Origin: Treponema peruense
GTDB lineage: Bacteria; Spirochaetota; Spirochaetia; Treponematales; Treponemataceae
Reading direction: 5' to 3'
NCBI RefSeq assembly: GCF_016117655.1
Contig: NZ_CP064936.1
Span: 1,736,001-1,800,000, forward strand
Length of the DNA: 64,000 nucleotides
Shown piece by piece: positions 17,398 through 25,625 of the stretch (positions within the stretch are counted from its first letter, which is position 1; each line of letters begins with the position of its first letter). Under the pieces are notes generated by a model. That model saw only the letters and a program-made list of their open reading frames with translations. It did no database searches and was not told the origin of the DNA. The translations under genes and the position numbers were made by a program.

Positions 17398-20300
17398 TCA
17401 TTCACTAACTCCCAACCGCTGTATTGAAAAGGACCTGTAAGTACAGGAACCTCTTGCATACCATTGTTTCATATTCTGTACCAGAACCTCGCATATCTTC
17501 CCGTTATATGTACTCTCTATTACTCTGACACAGGAAAGAATCTCTTCAAGGGTTTTTGCAGAACGCATACGCTCCGTGTCAACCGAATTTATTATACCAA
17601 TATGATTGCCTGTTCTTTTCGTATCCTTAGCATTACTGAAAAACAGAATGTCACTTTTAACAGGATTTGTATCGTTTTCTTTTTCAGCTTTAGTTTTTTT
17701 CCTTGAAAGATTTTCACCATAAGTAATAACATCTCCTGGAATTACCAGCATCATTTTTTTTCTGAAGGCTTCAAGTTTTTTAGGAGAACAGTATTTGCCT
17801 ACGTCATCAATTACTAACGGCCCTGCTTTTGGCTGTTCCGTAAAATAAGTGGAATCCTTGAAATCGCCGGGATAGAAAAGGTCCATCCAGTTTACTATCT
17901 CGCAGGAATTCGGTTTTACATTTTTATCTGGTTCAAAAATAAAAACTGGGAATGAGAGCTTTCTCTCTACTGAATCGGGGTCCACACTGCTGTTTTCCGA
18001 GCGGTCTGTTATTATATTCTGATTAGCAAGGAAAGAATAGCGGCTTCCGTTATAGGCTGCAGCCCTTACGGCAAAACCCAGGCAGTCCGTACCCGCACTT
18101 TTGTATGCAGGAAACTTATATGCTTTTATATAACTGTTTTTCAAATTATCGGAATAATACCGCACTTCCTTGTCTAAACTGTTTTCAGGTTCCGGATTCT
18201 CAGGTGTTGGAATTCTTATAAAATTTTCGTGTTCCCAAAATCCTAATCCTGGAATAAAGGGTTCAATGGACTTTCCGTTTACAGTTTCCTTATTGTCCCG
18301 CCAGTACAGTTTCCATTTATCAAGGGGAGCTGTTGTCGATTCGTAAACCGAGAGAGCTTTATTTGTAGGAGTATTAACTGAATAATTATTTCCTTCACTA
18401 ATTGGAAAAACTGCAGGAGATTCAGGCAGGTTGCAAATTGATGTATTATAAACATCTTTACCTTTACCCGGATTTTTTACCTGGTCGAGCGCATCTTCTT
18501 TTGAAACTATTATCTGTGAAAAATGGGTTCTCATTGCAATCCGCTGAGCCTTAATTTTGTACGCAAAGTCAAAGGGACTGTCCCAGGCATTAATGGGAAT
18601 ATTTTTCTGGTCTGTATTTTTTTTTCTGCCTGTTTCATCTCTGTTTATCGGATAATCATAGCTTACTGTATTTAGTTTTTTTGATGGTTTTTTATCGTCT
18701 CTTTCCGAAGTGAATTCATCAAAATACACAACCTGGCCACCGTTGCCTCTGTTACCTTTGGAAACAGCTATATCATATTTATCACAGGAACCGTACTCCC
18801 TGTTCCACTCATTAAAGCCCCATTCCTTATTCCACCAGGACTTTTCACTTTCTTTAATAAAACTATTTCCGAGAGGTGCGTCCCATGGGTGTTCCGCGTT
18901 CCAATCTTCGTTATTATCATATTTTTGATTCAGATAAAGATTTGCACGCCACAGCATTTTTTTGTCATAGGCACAAAGATAATCAGCTTCGGAACACTGT
19001 GCTTCGACAACAATTTCTTTATCAGAAAAATTATCACTTTTGCGTACAAACTTAAACGAAAGATATATATCGTCTCCAGGAGCAGCAGATTTTGAACTTA
19101 AGGGCCGAATACCAAGCCCTGTTACAGAAAGCGAAGAACCGTCCTGTTTTTTTAACAAAAGCGTTCCTGCAGATGACAAAAACAAACGTTCACGGCCTGA
19201 ATAAGTTTTTTGTAAAACATAGGATCCCTTTCCGTCAGCAACAAGGTTTCCGTACTCGATGATTTCTCTTCCGGCTAAAAGTGCAAGTAAAAATGAAGAG
19301 CCGGTACTGTTGTTTTCTACATTATAACCGCGGTTATAATTACTATTGAAAAAAAAGTTCCTGTCCTTTGCGCTTAAGGAAACTTCATATTCATAGTCTG
19401 AATAAATGATTTTTGCTCCCGCACGGTTTCGCAGTTCAAAAGAAATTCCGTCGGCAAAAAGATATTCGCCTGTATTGGGAATCCACTTCCATCTTGCATC
19501 AGAAGACTGTGACTGTTCTTTTAATTTTTTAATAGAAACTTCGGCTTTAACAGGAAAAGAGTCAATAAAATCAAGCGGTGTGTATTCAGGATTTTGTTCA
19601 GAATTATTACGTTTTCTTATAAATCGGCGCGCAATATATGAACCGCTGTCAGGAAGTTCACTCCAAAGACTTTTCCGGGCAGTGCCGTTTCTTGTTTCGC
19701 TCATATATACAACTGTAACTCCGCTCCTAGTCTTACCATTGACATCAACAACAATAGCATAAAGCGGATGAGTTTCTGCCCGATATAAAACAAGTATATC
19801 ACCTTTTCTTAATTCATTGCAAGACGGAACCACGCAGGTCGCGCGCTCAAGGTCTTTTGCAGTAAATATGTTTTTTTCGCGCGAAGAACCGATTGGTGTG
19901 TTAATGTCTTCCTGGAAAAGAGAAAACAGATCCCGTGAATATTCCATCATCCATTTGGCAGGCCGCTTTCTTTCAAACCCGTAAATTTGTTCTGCAGCAC
20001 CGCTCATACTGAGTGCGCCCGAAACAAGACCTGCACTGTCTGTCCCCGCACCCCGCATTGTTTTGGACAAATCCATGGGAAGATAACTGGTTTTTCCGTA
20101 ATAGAATTTCTTATTTGTTTTTACAGATGATGAGAGTTCTTTATTTCTGCGCATCTTGCACCAGAATGTCCGCGGAGTATCAATTCCAAGCGCTGCATAC
20201 GGCATGGGGTTACCGCCGCCGGGAAATTCCCCGTCAGTCCAGAAATTATTTTTGGCAGAACCGCTGTAATTTGACCAGCTTTTGTCCACTTTGTCAAAAA

Positions 20301-21348
20301 GAGGCTTGTCATACACATCTGTTCTATCCCTGGGGTTTGTGTATTCCACGCACCAGTCCAGATATCTCAAAGCTGCCTCTGCAAAAGAATTGCTTTCTGT
20401 TTCACTCAGGCATATATATTCCTGTGCAGAAAAAGTATTTTCGTCATACAACGAAATAAGACCCGAAAAAACCGGATAATTGTTTTCCAAAAGATAAGAC
20501 AGGTATGCACGCAGATATCCTCCGGCAGATTCTTCTGAGTATGATGAAAGAATATATATTCCGTCGGAAGAAACCGAAGAATGCATTACGCTTCTGTAAA
20601 CCAGAACTTTCAGAATGTCAATAAATTCAATTTGTTCCTTCGTATTTTCTTTGCTGGAAACCTTTTCTTTACCGGAAGACTGTTCTTCTGCGCCGAAAGA
20701 CAGATCATCCTTTGCATTTTCTTTTGCTTCTTTTCCCCAGTCAGTAATCGTTTTGTCAAAAATTTTTTTGTGCCGCTCATTCTGGTCGTTATACAGGCTG
20801 AACAGTCCGTTTTCTGCATCAAGTATTTTTCCGTCCATTTTGAAAACTACAGAAAAATATGTGCCAGCAGAAGGCGAACAGATTGCAACAAGCCGCGCGC
20901 CCTTTACACAAAAGCCCAAATCACACGAAAGGGGAACAAAAACTTTTTCTTCATTTACAAAAGGATAGTTTTTAAGTCTTGAAAGATCTCCGCGTGCTGC
21001 TTCAGAAAAAAGCCCGCAGTCCTTTTCAATTTTTTCAAAGCTGCCCGGACTCCCCAAAGGTATCAGTGAAGAATCTGACGGGTTAAGACAGTTCCATATT
21101 CCGTCTTTAAAATAATAGGCTTTCTCACCAGCCAGAATATAACTCTGCACAACAGTCAGTTTTTTTGCGGCCTGCCTGAAGTTTTTCAGAACAAAATAAC
21201 CCTGTTCAGAATCAATATCAACAGAAATTTCAGCCAGTTTGTTGCCGAAAGAAAAACTTTTCCAGGCATTACTGTCTGCAAAAATCTGTTGTGTACCAAG
21301 AATAAGTCCTGCTGCAAGAAACGCAATATAAAAACAAAATCTCTTCAT
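17398..21348 (-). CDS. Very large secreted protein with two NlpC/P60-like motif sets
   Basis: A 1316-residue protein with a signal peptide (cleavage after IFA near residue 24). Two regions carry the Cys-His signature of the NlpC/P60 (papain-like) fold. In the first, AGTDSAGLVSGAL (434-446) is followed by RKGDILVLYRAETHPLYAIVVDVNG (His527): the motif is intact except that Ser438 replaces the nucleophilic Cys. In the second, AGTDCLGFAVRAA (Cys1089) is followed by PGDVITYG and GNHIGIINS (His1249). If active, the C-terminal domain would hydrolyse peptide or amide bonds, for example in peptidoglycan. The parts between are Ser/Lys/Tyr-rich and unassigned. The call rests on motifs only. Next gene downstream is the SH3b protein. 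Confidence 0.6.
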   Translation of the reverse strand: MKRFCFYIAFLAAGLILGTQQIFADSNAWKSFSFGNKLAEISVDIDSEQGYFVLKNFRQAAKKLTVVQSYILAGEKAYYFKDGIWNCLNPSDSSLIPLGSPGSFEKIEKDCGLFSEAARGDLSRLKNYPFVNEEKVFVPLSCDLGFCVKGARLVAICSPSAGTYFSVVFKMDGKILDAENGLFSLYNDQNERHKKIFDKTITDWGKEAKENAKDDLSFGAEEQSSGKEKVSSKENTKEQIEFIDILKVLVYRSVMHSSVSSDGIYILSSYSEESAGGYLRAYLSYLLENNYPVFSGLISLYDENTFSAQEYICLSETESNSFAEAALRYLDWCVEYTNPRDRTDVYDKPLFDKVDKSWSNYSGSAKNNFWTDGEFPGGGNPMPYAALGIDTPRTFWCKMRRNKELSSSVKTNKKFYYGKTSYLPMDLSKTMRGAGTDSAGLVSGALSMSGAAEQIYGFERKRPAKWMMEYSRDLFSLFQEDINTPIGSSREKNIFTAKDLERATCVVPSCNELRKGDILVLYRAETHPLYAIVVDVNGKTRSGVTVVYMSETRNGTARKSLWSELPDSGSYIARRFIRKRNNSEQNPEYTPLDFIDSFPVKAEVSIKKLKEQSQSSDARWKWIPNTGEYLFADGISFELRNRAGAKIIYSDYEYEVSLSAKDRNFFFNSNYNRGYNVENNSTGSSFLLALLAGREIIEYGNLVADGKGSYVLQKTYSGRERLFLSSAGTLLLKKQDGSSLSVTGLGIRPLSSKSAAPGDDIYLSFKFVRKSDNFSDKEIVVEAQCSEADYLCAYDKKMLWRANLYLNQKYDNNEDWNAEHPWDAPLGNSFIKESEKSWWNKEWGFNEWNREYGSCDKYDIAVSKGNRGNGGQVVYFDEFTSERDDKKPSKKLNTVSYDYPINRDETGRKKNTDQKNIPINAWDSPFDFAYKIKAQRIAMRTHFSQIIVSKEDALDQVKNPGKGKDVYNTSICNLPESPAVFPISEGNNYSVNTPTNKALSVYESTTAPLDKWKLYWRDNKETVNGKSIEPFIPGLGFWEHENFIRIPTPENPEPENSLDKEVRYYSDNLKNSYIKAYKFPAYKSAGTDCLGFAVRAAAYNGSRYSFLANQNIITDRSENSSVDPDSVERKLSFPVFIFEPDKNVKPNSCEIVNWMDLFYPGDFKDSTYFTEQPKAGPLVIDDVGKYCSPKKLEAFRKKMMLVIPGDVITYGENLSRKKTKAEKENDTNPVKSDILFFSNAKDTKRTGNHIGIINSVDTERMRSAKTLEEILSCVRVIESTYNGKICEVLVQNMKQWYARGSCTYRSFSIQRLGVSE

Positions 21349-21405
21349 ACCTTATATATATGCTTTGATTTGTTCTTTATGACAAAAAAATGAAAAAAAA
21401 TCGAA

Positions 21406-22287
21406 TTAAATTCCGTGTCCCGCGGCAAGGGCAAAATATCTTGTAAGAAAATGGTAAAAAGCTTCGGTACGCGCATTTTCGAGTTTATTCTTTTTGTATG
21501 TAATAAGAATGTCTCTGCTGCATACAGGATCGTCAATTTCAAGAAGAAGAACTTTGTCTGACTCAAGCGTTCCCCACGAAAAGTCAGGCCAGAAACCGAT
21601 GCCCATATTTGCTGCAATCATATTTCTTACGGCCGCCGGGCTGTCACTTTCAAAAACTATATTCGGCTTTATTCCGGCACTGTTGCAGTATTTGTCGCAG
21701 ATCTGCCTTAACTGGCGCGACCCTAAAAGTGAAATAAAGTCCTCGTCGCTTACATCACGGAGCGAAATTGACTTTCTTCCGCGGAACCGGGGAATATTCG
21801 GTACAGCAAGATAAATTTTTTCGGTACACACATACATTCTGTCATTCTGAACCTCGGGCTGTTGGTAAAAAAGACTGGTCGTAACACAAATATCATACAA
21901 ATCGGTCTGGTCATTCTGCTTGAACTGTACATGCACCGAATCATCAATACGCTGGTATTCAATAACTGCATCGGCAACAAGGGTAGAGGCGGCAAGTACA
22001 TTGAGGTGAATCGTGGAATCTTCCAGTTTTGCCATACTTCTCATCTCTTCAGAAAGGCTTTCCATTTCTTTCATTATAGGATCAAGCTTTTTGTAAAGAT
22101 AGCTCCCGTAGCGAGAAAGCATTATTCCCCTTCCCTTCGGAATAAAAAGCGGAACTTTGAGTTCTTCTTCAAGACGGTGAATTGACTGGCTTAAGGCCGG
22201 CTGTGCGATATGAAGCTTTTCGGCACTTCTCGTAACATGTTCTGACTGTGCTACTTCAAGAAAATATTTGATTTGTGTAAGTTCCAT
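21406..22287 (-). CDS. LysR-family transcriptional regulator
   Basis: A 293-residue LysR-type regulator. The N-terminal winged helix-turn-helix is typical (MELTQIKYFLEVAQSEHVTRSAEKLHIAQPALSQSIHRLEEEL, residues 1-43), followed by the linker helix and a periplasmic-binding-protein-like effector domain (about 90-293). The effector is unknown. It is divergently oriented to a PQ-loop membrane protein and an SGNH-like protein across a 205-base region that contains a perfect 16-bp inverted repeat, so it probably controls that pair and itself. Confidence 0.9.
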   Translation of the reverse strand: MELTQIKYFLEVAQSEHVTRSAEKLHIAQPALSQSIHRLEEELKVPLFIPKGRGIMLSRYGSYLYKKLDPIMKEMESLSEEMRSMAKLEDSTIHLNVLAASTLVADAVIEYQRIDDSVHVQFKQNDQTDLYDICVTTSLFYQQPEVQNDRMYVCTEKIYLAVPNIPRFRGRKSISLRDVSDEDFISLLGSRQLRQICDKYCNSAGIKPNIVFESDSPAAVRNMIAANMGIGFWPDFSWGTLESDKVLLLEIDDPVCSRDILITYKKNKLENARTEAFYHFLTRYFALAAGHGI

Positions 22288-22297
22288 AGTTTAATCA

Positions 22298-22364
22298 TAA
22301 TATTAAAGTTATAGTTTTGCAATATTAATATATTGAATATTCTCTTTATATAACTTTAATATTA
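22298..22364. promoter_or_regulatory. Candidate LysR operator: perfect 16-bp inverted repeat
   Basis: TAATATTAAAGTTATA at 22298-22313 and its exact reverse complement at 22349-22364, separated by 35 bases, between the divergent LysR gene and the PQ-loop gene. Both arms are followed on the plus strand by TATAGTTTTG (22311 and 22365 regions), giving a direct repeat as well. The region is AT-rich, so some symmetry is expected, but 16 of 16 is notable. Confidence 0.5.
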
Positions 22365-22492
22365 TAGTTTTGATATAAATAATATATTAGACATTATTAT
22401 ATACCGGTGATATATTTTTAACGTATTCAAGGAATGGTAGAAATACCATCAAACTTGAAAACTTAAACAAAGTATTTTCCCGGAGGAAAAAA

Positions 22493-22813
22493 ATGGCTGA
22501 ATTTCTGGAAGCAATGATGCTCGTATGTTTTGGTCTTTCATGGCCGATTTCTGTAATCAAAAACTACAAGTCTCACACCGCAAAAAACATGAGCTTAAGG
22601 TTTACTCTTTTGATTATTGCAGGCTACGTAGCAGGAATCATTTCAAAGATATACACCCACAAGTTCAATTATGTTCTTGTGGTATATATACTTAACCTTG
22701 CGATTGTTTCATGCAACATCGCCGTTTATATAATAAACAAAAGACAGGACAGACAGGCAGCGTCCCTTAAAATGCCACTGTCAAAAGCAGATGTACACCA
22801 GGAGGCAGTGTGA
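22493..22813 (+). CDS. Small membrane protein, PQ-loop/SemiSWEET-like
   Basis: A 106-residue protein with three hydrophobic segments (about residues 5-22, 37-56 and 60-80). SWPISVIKNYKSHTAKNMSLRF resembles the PQ-loop motif, where a proline kink is followed by a KS-T-LSL segment, found in SemiSWEET sugar carriers and related small transporters, which work as dimers. The substrate is unknown. GGAGG lies seven bases before the ATG. Its stop overlaps the next start by one base (TGATG), so the SGNH-like gene is co-translated. Confidence 0.65.
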   Translation: MAEFLEAMMLVCFGLSWPISVIKNYKSHTAKNMSLRFTLLIIAGYVAGIISKIYTHKFNYVLVVYILNLAIVSCNIAVYIINKRQDRQAASLKMPLSKADVHQEAV

Positions 22814-23373
22814 TGTCAAAAATCGATGATAAAATTGAAGAATTCAAGGTTGTTAACGGAATGGCCAGAAAAAATGAAGTTGTTTGCTTTGGCTCAAGTT
22901 TTTTCTCAAAAATGGATTTTCTTGAAATGGCCTGTGACAGCGGAATGACAAAGCCCGTATACAACAGAAGCATCGAAGGACTTTCAATAAGCGATGCCGA
23001 AAAAGTTCTGTCAGAAACAGTATACCCTCTTGAACCGTCAAAAATTTTCGTAAACATTGGCGACGCAGATGTTAACGGATCCAAATTCAACGAAGATGAC
23101 TTCATTGCAAAATATGAATGGATGCTTTTGAGCATTCACAGAAACTGCAGAAACTGTCGCATATTCGTAGTATCTGCAATTTCAGACAAAGAATGCGCAA
23201 AATCCCTCAACAAAAGGCTTGAACAGCTTGCAAAGTCAACAGGCTGCACTTATATAGACATATGTTCCGAAGGAGTAAAGCACGCTTACACAAAAGTATT
23301 CAACCAGCTTAAACCGTTTATAAGGAATTTTCCCATAAACTTTGCTGATGCCATGCAGTATCAGGCCGGCTGA
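22813..23373 (+). CDS. SGNH/GDSL-hydrolase-like protein
   Basis: A 186-residue cytoplasmic protein with the block order of SGNH hydrolases: VVCFGSSFF (block I, Ser29 as possible nucleophile), YNRSIEG (block II Gly) and IFVNIGDADVNG (block III, in place of GxND). A block V DxxH is not evident, so catalytic competence is doubtful. The GGAGG at 22801-22805 fits the ATG at 22813; an adjacent GTG at 22810 is less likely. It is coupled to the PQ-loop membrane protein and ends before a strong terminator. Substrate unknown. Confidence 0.65.
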   Translation: MSKIDDKIEEFKVVNGMARKNEVVCFGSSFFSKMDFLEMACDSGMTKPVYNRSIEGLSISDAEKVLSETVYPLEPSKIFVNIGDADVNGSKFNEDDFIAKYEWMLLSIHRNCRNCRIFVVSAISDKECAKSLNKRLEQLAKSTGCTYIDICSEGVKHAYTKVFNQLKPFIRNFPINFADAMQYQAG

Positions 23374-23405
23374 TAAAAATATATCTTATACTCATACTCA
23401 TTTTT

Positions 23406-23452
23406 AAGGTAACCGATTGAAAACAACAGTTTTTGATTGGTTACCTTTTTTT
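23406..23452 (+). terminator. Intrinsic terminator after the PQ-loop/SGNH operon
   Basis: AAGGTAACCGAT (23406-23417) pairs with ATTGGTTACCTT (23436-23447, one G-T pair); an inner AAAAC/GTTTT extends the hairpin. A run of seven T ends at 23452. Confidence 0.88.
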
Positions 23453-23483
23453 ACAAAAGATTCCGTAACGCCAGTTTTTAAAG

Positions 23484-23512
23484 TGGACTTTTGAACATTG
23501 CAGACTTATAAT
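23484..23512 (+). promoter_or_regulatory. Kinase promoter, -10 box six bases from the start codon
   Basis: TGGACT at 23484-23489, 17-base spacer, TATAAT at 23507-23512. The ATG follows at 23519, implying a leaderless mRNA. Confidence 0.5.
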
Positions 23513-23518
23513 ATAACA

Positions 23519-25183
23519 ATGAACAAAATAAAAATTACATTTACAGACAAAACATCAATAGAAGCAGACAATTCAATAAAGCCCGTCACAATTCTTTCAA
23601 GGATAGCACCGCAGGTCTCTGACGCGGAACAAAAAATTCTTGCGGTAAAAGTAAACAATGAACTGTACTCACTTGAAAGCGAAATCAATATTTCTGCCGA
23701 CATTGAACCGGTATTTGAAAATTCAAAGGAAGGAGCTGCAATATACAGAAGATCACTCTGCTTTGTACTGGCCGCGGCAGCCTACAATCTCTTTCCCGGA
23801 ACAAGACTTCTGGTAGGACACAGCCTTGGCTACGGTTATTACTACACCATCGACACGCAGCAGCAGATTTCTCCTTCAGAAATAAAAGCCATTCAGGCAG
23901 AAATGAAAAGAATAATTTCTGCAGATGAAATAATTGAAACAAGAACAATTTCATACAAAGAAGCGTGTGAACTTTTTGAATCCCTCAATCTTATAGAAAC
24001 ACGCAAACAGCTCAACTACAGGACGCCCCCGAGAATCAAAATAAACACCCTTGAAAAATTCTCTGACATGTATTTTGAACCTCTTGTCGGAAACACGGGA
24101 ATGCTTGATGTATTCGACCTTGTTCCTTACAACGAAGGCTTTTTGCTCAGATTCCCCACGCAGAATAATCCCTCTTCTCTTCCTGAATTCCACGACCAGC
24201 CCAAACTGTTCCAAATTTACAGTGACTACAAAAAATGGGGACGCAGACTTGGTGTTACTTCGGCAGCATCACTCAATCAGATTATCCACGACAGAAAAAC
24301 CGCCGATTTTATAAACATAACAGAAACCCTTCAGACAAAAAAGATTTCTGACATTGCCGAAAAAATCATGGACAAAAAAACGGCAAGGGTTGTACTTATT
24401 GCAGGTCCTTCTTCTTCGGGAAAAACAACTACAAGCAAAAAACTTGCACTTCAACTGCAGGCTCTTGGATACACTCCAAAAGTTATAAGTCTGGACAACT
24501 ATTATGTGGGGCGTACACAGACACCTAAAGACGAAAACGGTCAGTACGACTATGAATGTCTCGAAGCACTCAACATAAAACTTCTGAACGAAAATCTCAT
24601 GGATCTGTTTGAAGGAAAAACAATAAAGCTTCCGTCCTACGACTTTCAGGCAGGAGAAAACTACTTCAGCGGACAAACAATGGATCTAGGACCGAACGAC
24701 ATTCTTATAATGGAAGGAATACACGGTCTTAACGACAAGCTCACTCCCCTTGTTCCGGAAAGCATGAAGTTCAAAATCTATTTGTCGGCCCTTACACAGC
24801 TTAATCTTGATGACCACAACAGAATTCCGACCAGCGACAACCGCCTTATACGAAGAATTGTCCGTGATGCAAGATTTCGCGGAAAGAGTGCCGCAGATAC
24901 AATAAGAATGTGGGAAAATGTACAGAAAGGTGAAAAACTCCATATATTCCCGTTCCAGAACAATGCCGACGCTATGCTCAATACTGCCCTGGACTATGAA
25001 ATTCCTGTCCTTAAGGTATATGCAGAGCCGCTCTTAAAATGCGTTTCACCACTTCAGAAAGAATTCAGCGAGTCAAACAGGCTTCTGCAGTTTCTGAATT
25101 TCTTCTCTACAATACCGGCAACAGATGTACCAAACCAGTCTATTATCAGGGAATTTATCGGAGGCTCTGCTTTCCACTACTGA
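23519..25183 (+). CDS. TGS-fused nucleoside kinase (uridine kinase-like)
   Basis: A 554-residue protein. Residues 1-65 resemble a TGS/beta-grasp domain. Residues 70-220 resemble the second additional domain of threonyl-tRNA synthetase (HSLGYGYYYTID). The C-terminal part is a P-loop kinase of the uridine kinase/phosphoribulokinase family with AGPSSSGKTT (Walker A, 295-304), ISLDNYY and ILIMEGIHGLN. It probably phosphorylates a nucleoside, though the substrate cannot be fixed from sequence; treponemes carry this fusion. The ATG at 23519 starts the beta-grasp strand directly; no ribosome binding site precedes it. Its 3' end overlaps the convergent fliJ by seven bases. Confidence 0.85.
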   Translation: MNKIKITFTDKTSIEADNSIKPVTILSRIAPQVSDAEQKILAVKVNNELYSLESEINISADIEPVFENSKEGAAIYRRSLCFVLAAAAYNLFPGTRLLVGHSLGYGYYYTIDTQQQISPSEIKAIQAEMKRIISADEIIETRTISYKEACELFESLNLIETRKQLNYRTPPRIKINTLEKFSDMYFEPLVGNTGMLDVFDLVPYNEGFLLRFPTQNNPSSLPEFHDQPKLFQIYSDYKKWGRRLGVTSAASLNQIIHDRKTADFINITETLQTKKISDIAEKIMDKKTARVVLIAGPSSSGKTTTSKKLALQLQALGYTPKVISLDNYYVGRTQTPKDENGQYDYECLEALNIKLLNENLMDLFEGKTIKLPSYDFQAGENYFSGQTMDLGPNDILIMEGIHGLNDKLTPLVPESMKFKIYLSALTQLNLDDHNRIPTSDNRLIRRIVRDARFRGKSAADTIRMWENVQKGEKLHIFPFQNNADAMLNTALDYEIPVLKVYAEPLLKCVSPLQKEFSESNRLLQFLNFFSTIPATDVPNQSIIREFIGGSAFHY

Positions 25184-25608
25184 TTCTGACCGAATCTTGA
25201 AGTAACCACGTCATCGGTATTTTTTTCTTCTTCGGCGGCAAGTTCTTTTTTCCACTCACGGAATTTGCTGTCGCGGAGTTTTTCCAAAACCTTTACTTTC
25301 TGCATTGCTTGTCTTACAGCATCTCTTTTCTGCTCTGCAACAAGCTGTGCCTCAGCCAGTTCTTCAAGACATTTTTCCTGTTTCTGGGACAACATAATAA
25401 AAAAAGACTGGGACTGCGCCCTGAAAGAAAAATCTGCAGATGCGTCATTCATTTTTGAGACAGCTACACGCCGTTTTGCAATGTTTTCAAGTTCAGACTG
25501 AATTTTTGTAACTTCAGACAAAGCTTTTGCCAGTTCCCCTTCGGCCTGTTTTTTTTCAAATTCCCTTAAATCAAGAATCTTCTGCATTGAAAAAGAAAAT
25601 TTCTTCAT
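25177..25608 (-). CDS. fliJ: Flagellar export chaperone FliJ
   Basis: A 143-residue, almost entirely coiled-coil protein (FSMQKILDLREFEKKQAEGELAKAL... to about residue 130) of the length and position of FliJ, the stalk-like component that links the FliI ATPase ring to the FlhA export gate. It is the last gene of the flgB-fliJ operon, 17 bases after fliI. FliJ is poorly conserved, so the call relies on the coiled coil, size and operon place. Confidence 0.85.
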   Translation of the reverse strand: MKKFSFSMQKILDLREFEKKQAEGELAKALSEVTKIQSELENIAKRRVAVSKMNDASADFSFRAQSQSFFIMLSQKQEKCLEELAEAQLVAEQKRDAVRQAMQKVKVLEKLRDSKFREWKKELAAEEEKNTDDVVTSRFGQNQ

Positions 25609-25625
25609 ATATCAGCTGCAGGCGT

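Noticed and set aside
23498-23518. An earlier start for the nucleoside kinase
   Set aside because: It would overlap the -10 box, and the added residues precede the first beta strand of the TGS-like domain.
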